A stretch of DNA of 64,000 nt, taken from NCBI RefSeq assembly GCF_001428335.1, contig NZ_LMSG01000019.1, forward strand, positions 332,757 to 396,756, in the 5' to 3' direction. This DNA is from Arthrobacter sp. Soil762 (GTDB taxonomy: Bacteria; Actinomycetota; Actinomycetes; Actinomycetales; Micrococcaceae). Position 1 is the stretch's first letter, and each line of letters opens with the position of its first letter. Made by a program: the position numbers and the translations under genes. The notes beneath the pieces were generated by a model. It searched no databases and was not told the DNA's origin. It saw only the letters and a list, made by a program, of their open reading frames with translations. Positions 62,710 through 64,000 of the stretch are shown here, piece by piece.

Positions 62710-62742
62710 CGTGGGGCCCCTGCCGTTGGTAGGGGCCCCACG
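62710..62742. terminator. Strong GC hairpin
   Basis: CGTGGGGCCCCT pairs with AGGGGCCCCACG (12 bp, 9-base loop). It has no U-run. It could end the AhpD-like transcript (110 bases after its stop) or a minus-strand RNA from site 3. Confidence 0.65.
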
Positions 62743-62900
62743 TACGTACGTTAGCGGGAATGTCTGCGTGGCTGGTGGTTGTGCCAGTGGTTTCAGAGAT
62801 GCAGCCAAGGTGGCCCCATCTTAGGTCGACGAGAGACTTTCGACGCCTCTCCGTTTCGGAGGCAACGGTGAAGACGCAGAACTAACCGTGGCCCTCAGGG

Positions 62901-62918
62901 CTTAACCGGTCCTTAATC
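62901..62918 (-). promoter_or_regulatory. SARP-type heptamer direct repeat, site 3
   Basis: On the minus strand: GATTAAG-GACC-GGTTAAG, identical to site 1, followed 16 bases on by TTAG (62885-62882). It points away from the SARP gene toward a region with no gene. Confidence 0.65.
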
Positions 62919-63097
62919 GCCCGCAGGACACTGGACCTCCTGCCTGCCGCAGGAGCATGATGGGCATGATGTGGTCTGGACCTTGAAGGCCGCATCGTGT
63001 GTCAGGGCAGGCGCTATGGGGTCGCTGGGTCGATGAGCTTCGCGGAACCAGGCCGGCAGGGTCGGGTGAGCGGCCGGTCGGTGAGGGGTGCTGTGCG

Positions 63098-64000
63098 ATG
63101 GGTGCGCTTTGGATACGGGCCCTGGGCCCACTGGAGGTGGTCGCCGGCGGGACGCCGGTTGCCGTGCGTGCTGCCCAGCAGCGAATTGTGTTGGCGTGCC
63201 TGGCCCTGCGGGCCAACTCGGTGGTGACCCATGACTTCCTCGTAGAGGCACTCTGGTCCGGCAACCCGCCCGCAAAGCCGGGCCCACAGCTACAGGTGTA
63301 TGTCGCGAACCTTCGAAACATACTGGACCCTGATCGGTCAAAGGGTGTGACCTCGCAGCGGCTGGCCAGCAGGCCGGGCGGCTATGTGTTGACGGTTGCC
63401 GAGGACGAGCTCGACCTCCTGCAATTCCGTGAGCACATCGCGGCCGGTGAGCAGGCCGTCCAGGCTGGGGATTTGGCGGTAGGCGCGGATTGCCTTCGCC
63501 AGGCCGTGAAGCTCTTTAGGGGACAGGCATTTCCTGACCTGGCGGACATTGAGTTGTTCCGGCCAGAGCTGGAAGAAGTGAACGAGAGCCGCCTGGATGC
63601 CTACCAGGACCTGGCGGAGGTTGAGCTCGCGCTCGGCCGACACGGCACTTTAGTGGGCGAGTTGCAGCCGTTGGTTGCCCACCATCCCTACCGGGAACGC
63701 CTTTGGGCGTCGCTGGTTCTCGCCTTGTACCGGTCCAATCGGCAGGCGGATGCCCTTGCGGCGTGCCGTCACGCACGCCAAGTCTTCTGCGAGGAATTGG
63801 GTATCGACCCCGGTGCACGCCTGCAAGAGTTGGAACGGTCGGTGCTGCAACAGGAGGCGTCGCTCGCGGCCCCCATAACTAACGGGCACCGGCGGATCAG
63901 GCAACGGCTGGACAACCTTCCGGCCGAACTCACGCCACTGGTCGGGCGGGACGCCGAGCTACGAGAGCTGTGCTCAATGTATGCCGGGGAAGGCTGCAGA
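63098..64000 (+). CDS. SARP/AfsR-type transcriptional activator, 3' end beyond window
   Basis: ATG 63098 follows GAGGGG and the frame is open to the right edge (301 codons). Residues ~1-100 form the OmpR-like DNA-binding domain of SARPs (IRALGPLEVVAGG; RAAQQRIVLACLALRAN; QLQVYVANLRNIL; RPGGYVL). Residues ~115-260 form the BTAD (FRGQAFPDLADIELF; HPYRERLWASLVLALYRSNRQADAL; ELGIDPGARLQEL). The last visible residues (LTPLVGRDAELREL) begin an NB-ARC/AAA ATPase domain as in AfsR. Heptamer repeats nearby are its probable targets. Confidence 0.9.
   Translation, partial: MGALWIRALGPLEVVAGGTPVAVRAAQQRIVLACLALRANSVVTHDFLVEALWSGNPPAKPGPQLQVYVANLRNILDPDRSKGVTSQRLASRPGGYVLTVAEDELDLLQFREHIAAGEQAVQAGDLAVGADCLRQAVKLFRGQAFPDLADIELFRPELEEVNESRLDAYQDLAEVELALGRHGTLVGELQPLVAHHPYRERLWASLVLALYRSNRQADALAACRHARQVFCEELGIDPGARLQELERSVLQQEASLAAPITNGHRRIRQRLDNLPAELTPLVGRDAELRELCSMYAGEGCR

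Larger units (their letters stand above)
62601..63097. other. Intergenic region before the SARP gene
   Basis: No convincing gene is seen. It contains a strong hairpin (62710-62742), a smaller CCTCTCCG/CGGAGG hairpin near 62846-62863, and SARP-like site 3, which points toward the hairpins. A short non-coding transcript from site 3 to the hairpin is possible. Confidence 0.4.

Overview
The window is high-GC, gene-dense DNA from an actinobacterium. Gene content and style (frequent GTG and TTG starts, ATGA overlaps, leaderless-looking promoters, Tat lipoproteins, a SARP regulator, Wadjet, gnt genes) fit the Arthrobacter/Pseudarthrobacter group. That placement is an inference from style, not a database match. 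No rRNA, tRNA or CRISPR array is visible.

1-9,700: a secreted PKD-domain protein runs off the left edge. It is followed by a lipoprotein metallophosphatase with altered metal ligands, a PhoD phosphatase, two small paralogous membrane proteins (one with an in-frame stop) and a hemerythrin-type gene split by a frameshift.

8,900-19,600: a sugar-acid catabolic locus. A DeoR regulator and a fused four-carbon-acid kinase/PdxA dehydrogenase diverge from an oligopeptide-type ABC importer (five genes), an aldo-keto reductase and an HpcH/HpaI aldolase. A 17-bp palindrome sits in the shared promoter region.

19,800-26,000: a nucleoside salvage locus (PfkB kinase, GNAT, MFS importer, nucleoside hydrolase), a subtilisin-like protease and a GntR/HutC regulator, with GntR-like operators between the divergent genes.

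26,000-34,900: a gene graveyard. It holds scraps of PhoD, hemerythrin, an alpha/beta hydrolase, an XRE regulator, two AAA ATPases and an IS3-type transposase. Intact genes in it encode a lipase, a small secreted protein, a DUF4383 membrane protein, a diguanylate cyclase and an amino-acid permease. Three of the scraps are relatives of intact genes elsewhere in this window.

34,900-42,650: a complete Wadjet plasmid-defence operon (jetABCD). A PIN/ribbon-helix-helix toxin-antitoxin pair sits directly upstream on the same strand.

42,700-60,340: mostly housekeeping and metabolic genes: cold-shock protein, cytochrome oxidase subunit I, a gluconate regulon, permease with IclR regulators, homocysteine methyltransferase, PaiB, and a divergent EamA/MocR pair sharing a palindrome.

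60,340-64,000: a possible small regulon. A SARP/AfsR-type regulator runs off the right edge. Three copies of a heptamer direct repeat of SARP-operator geometry lie before a secreted protein, before a 42-codon membrane peptide and between the SARP gene and a hairpin. A dispersed ~24-bp repeat (GGTTTCGACAGGCTCAACCACCGG-like) recurs across the window and supplies the stop codon of three unrelated genes, each ending in Gly-Gly.
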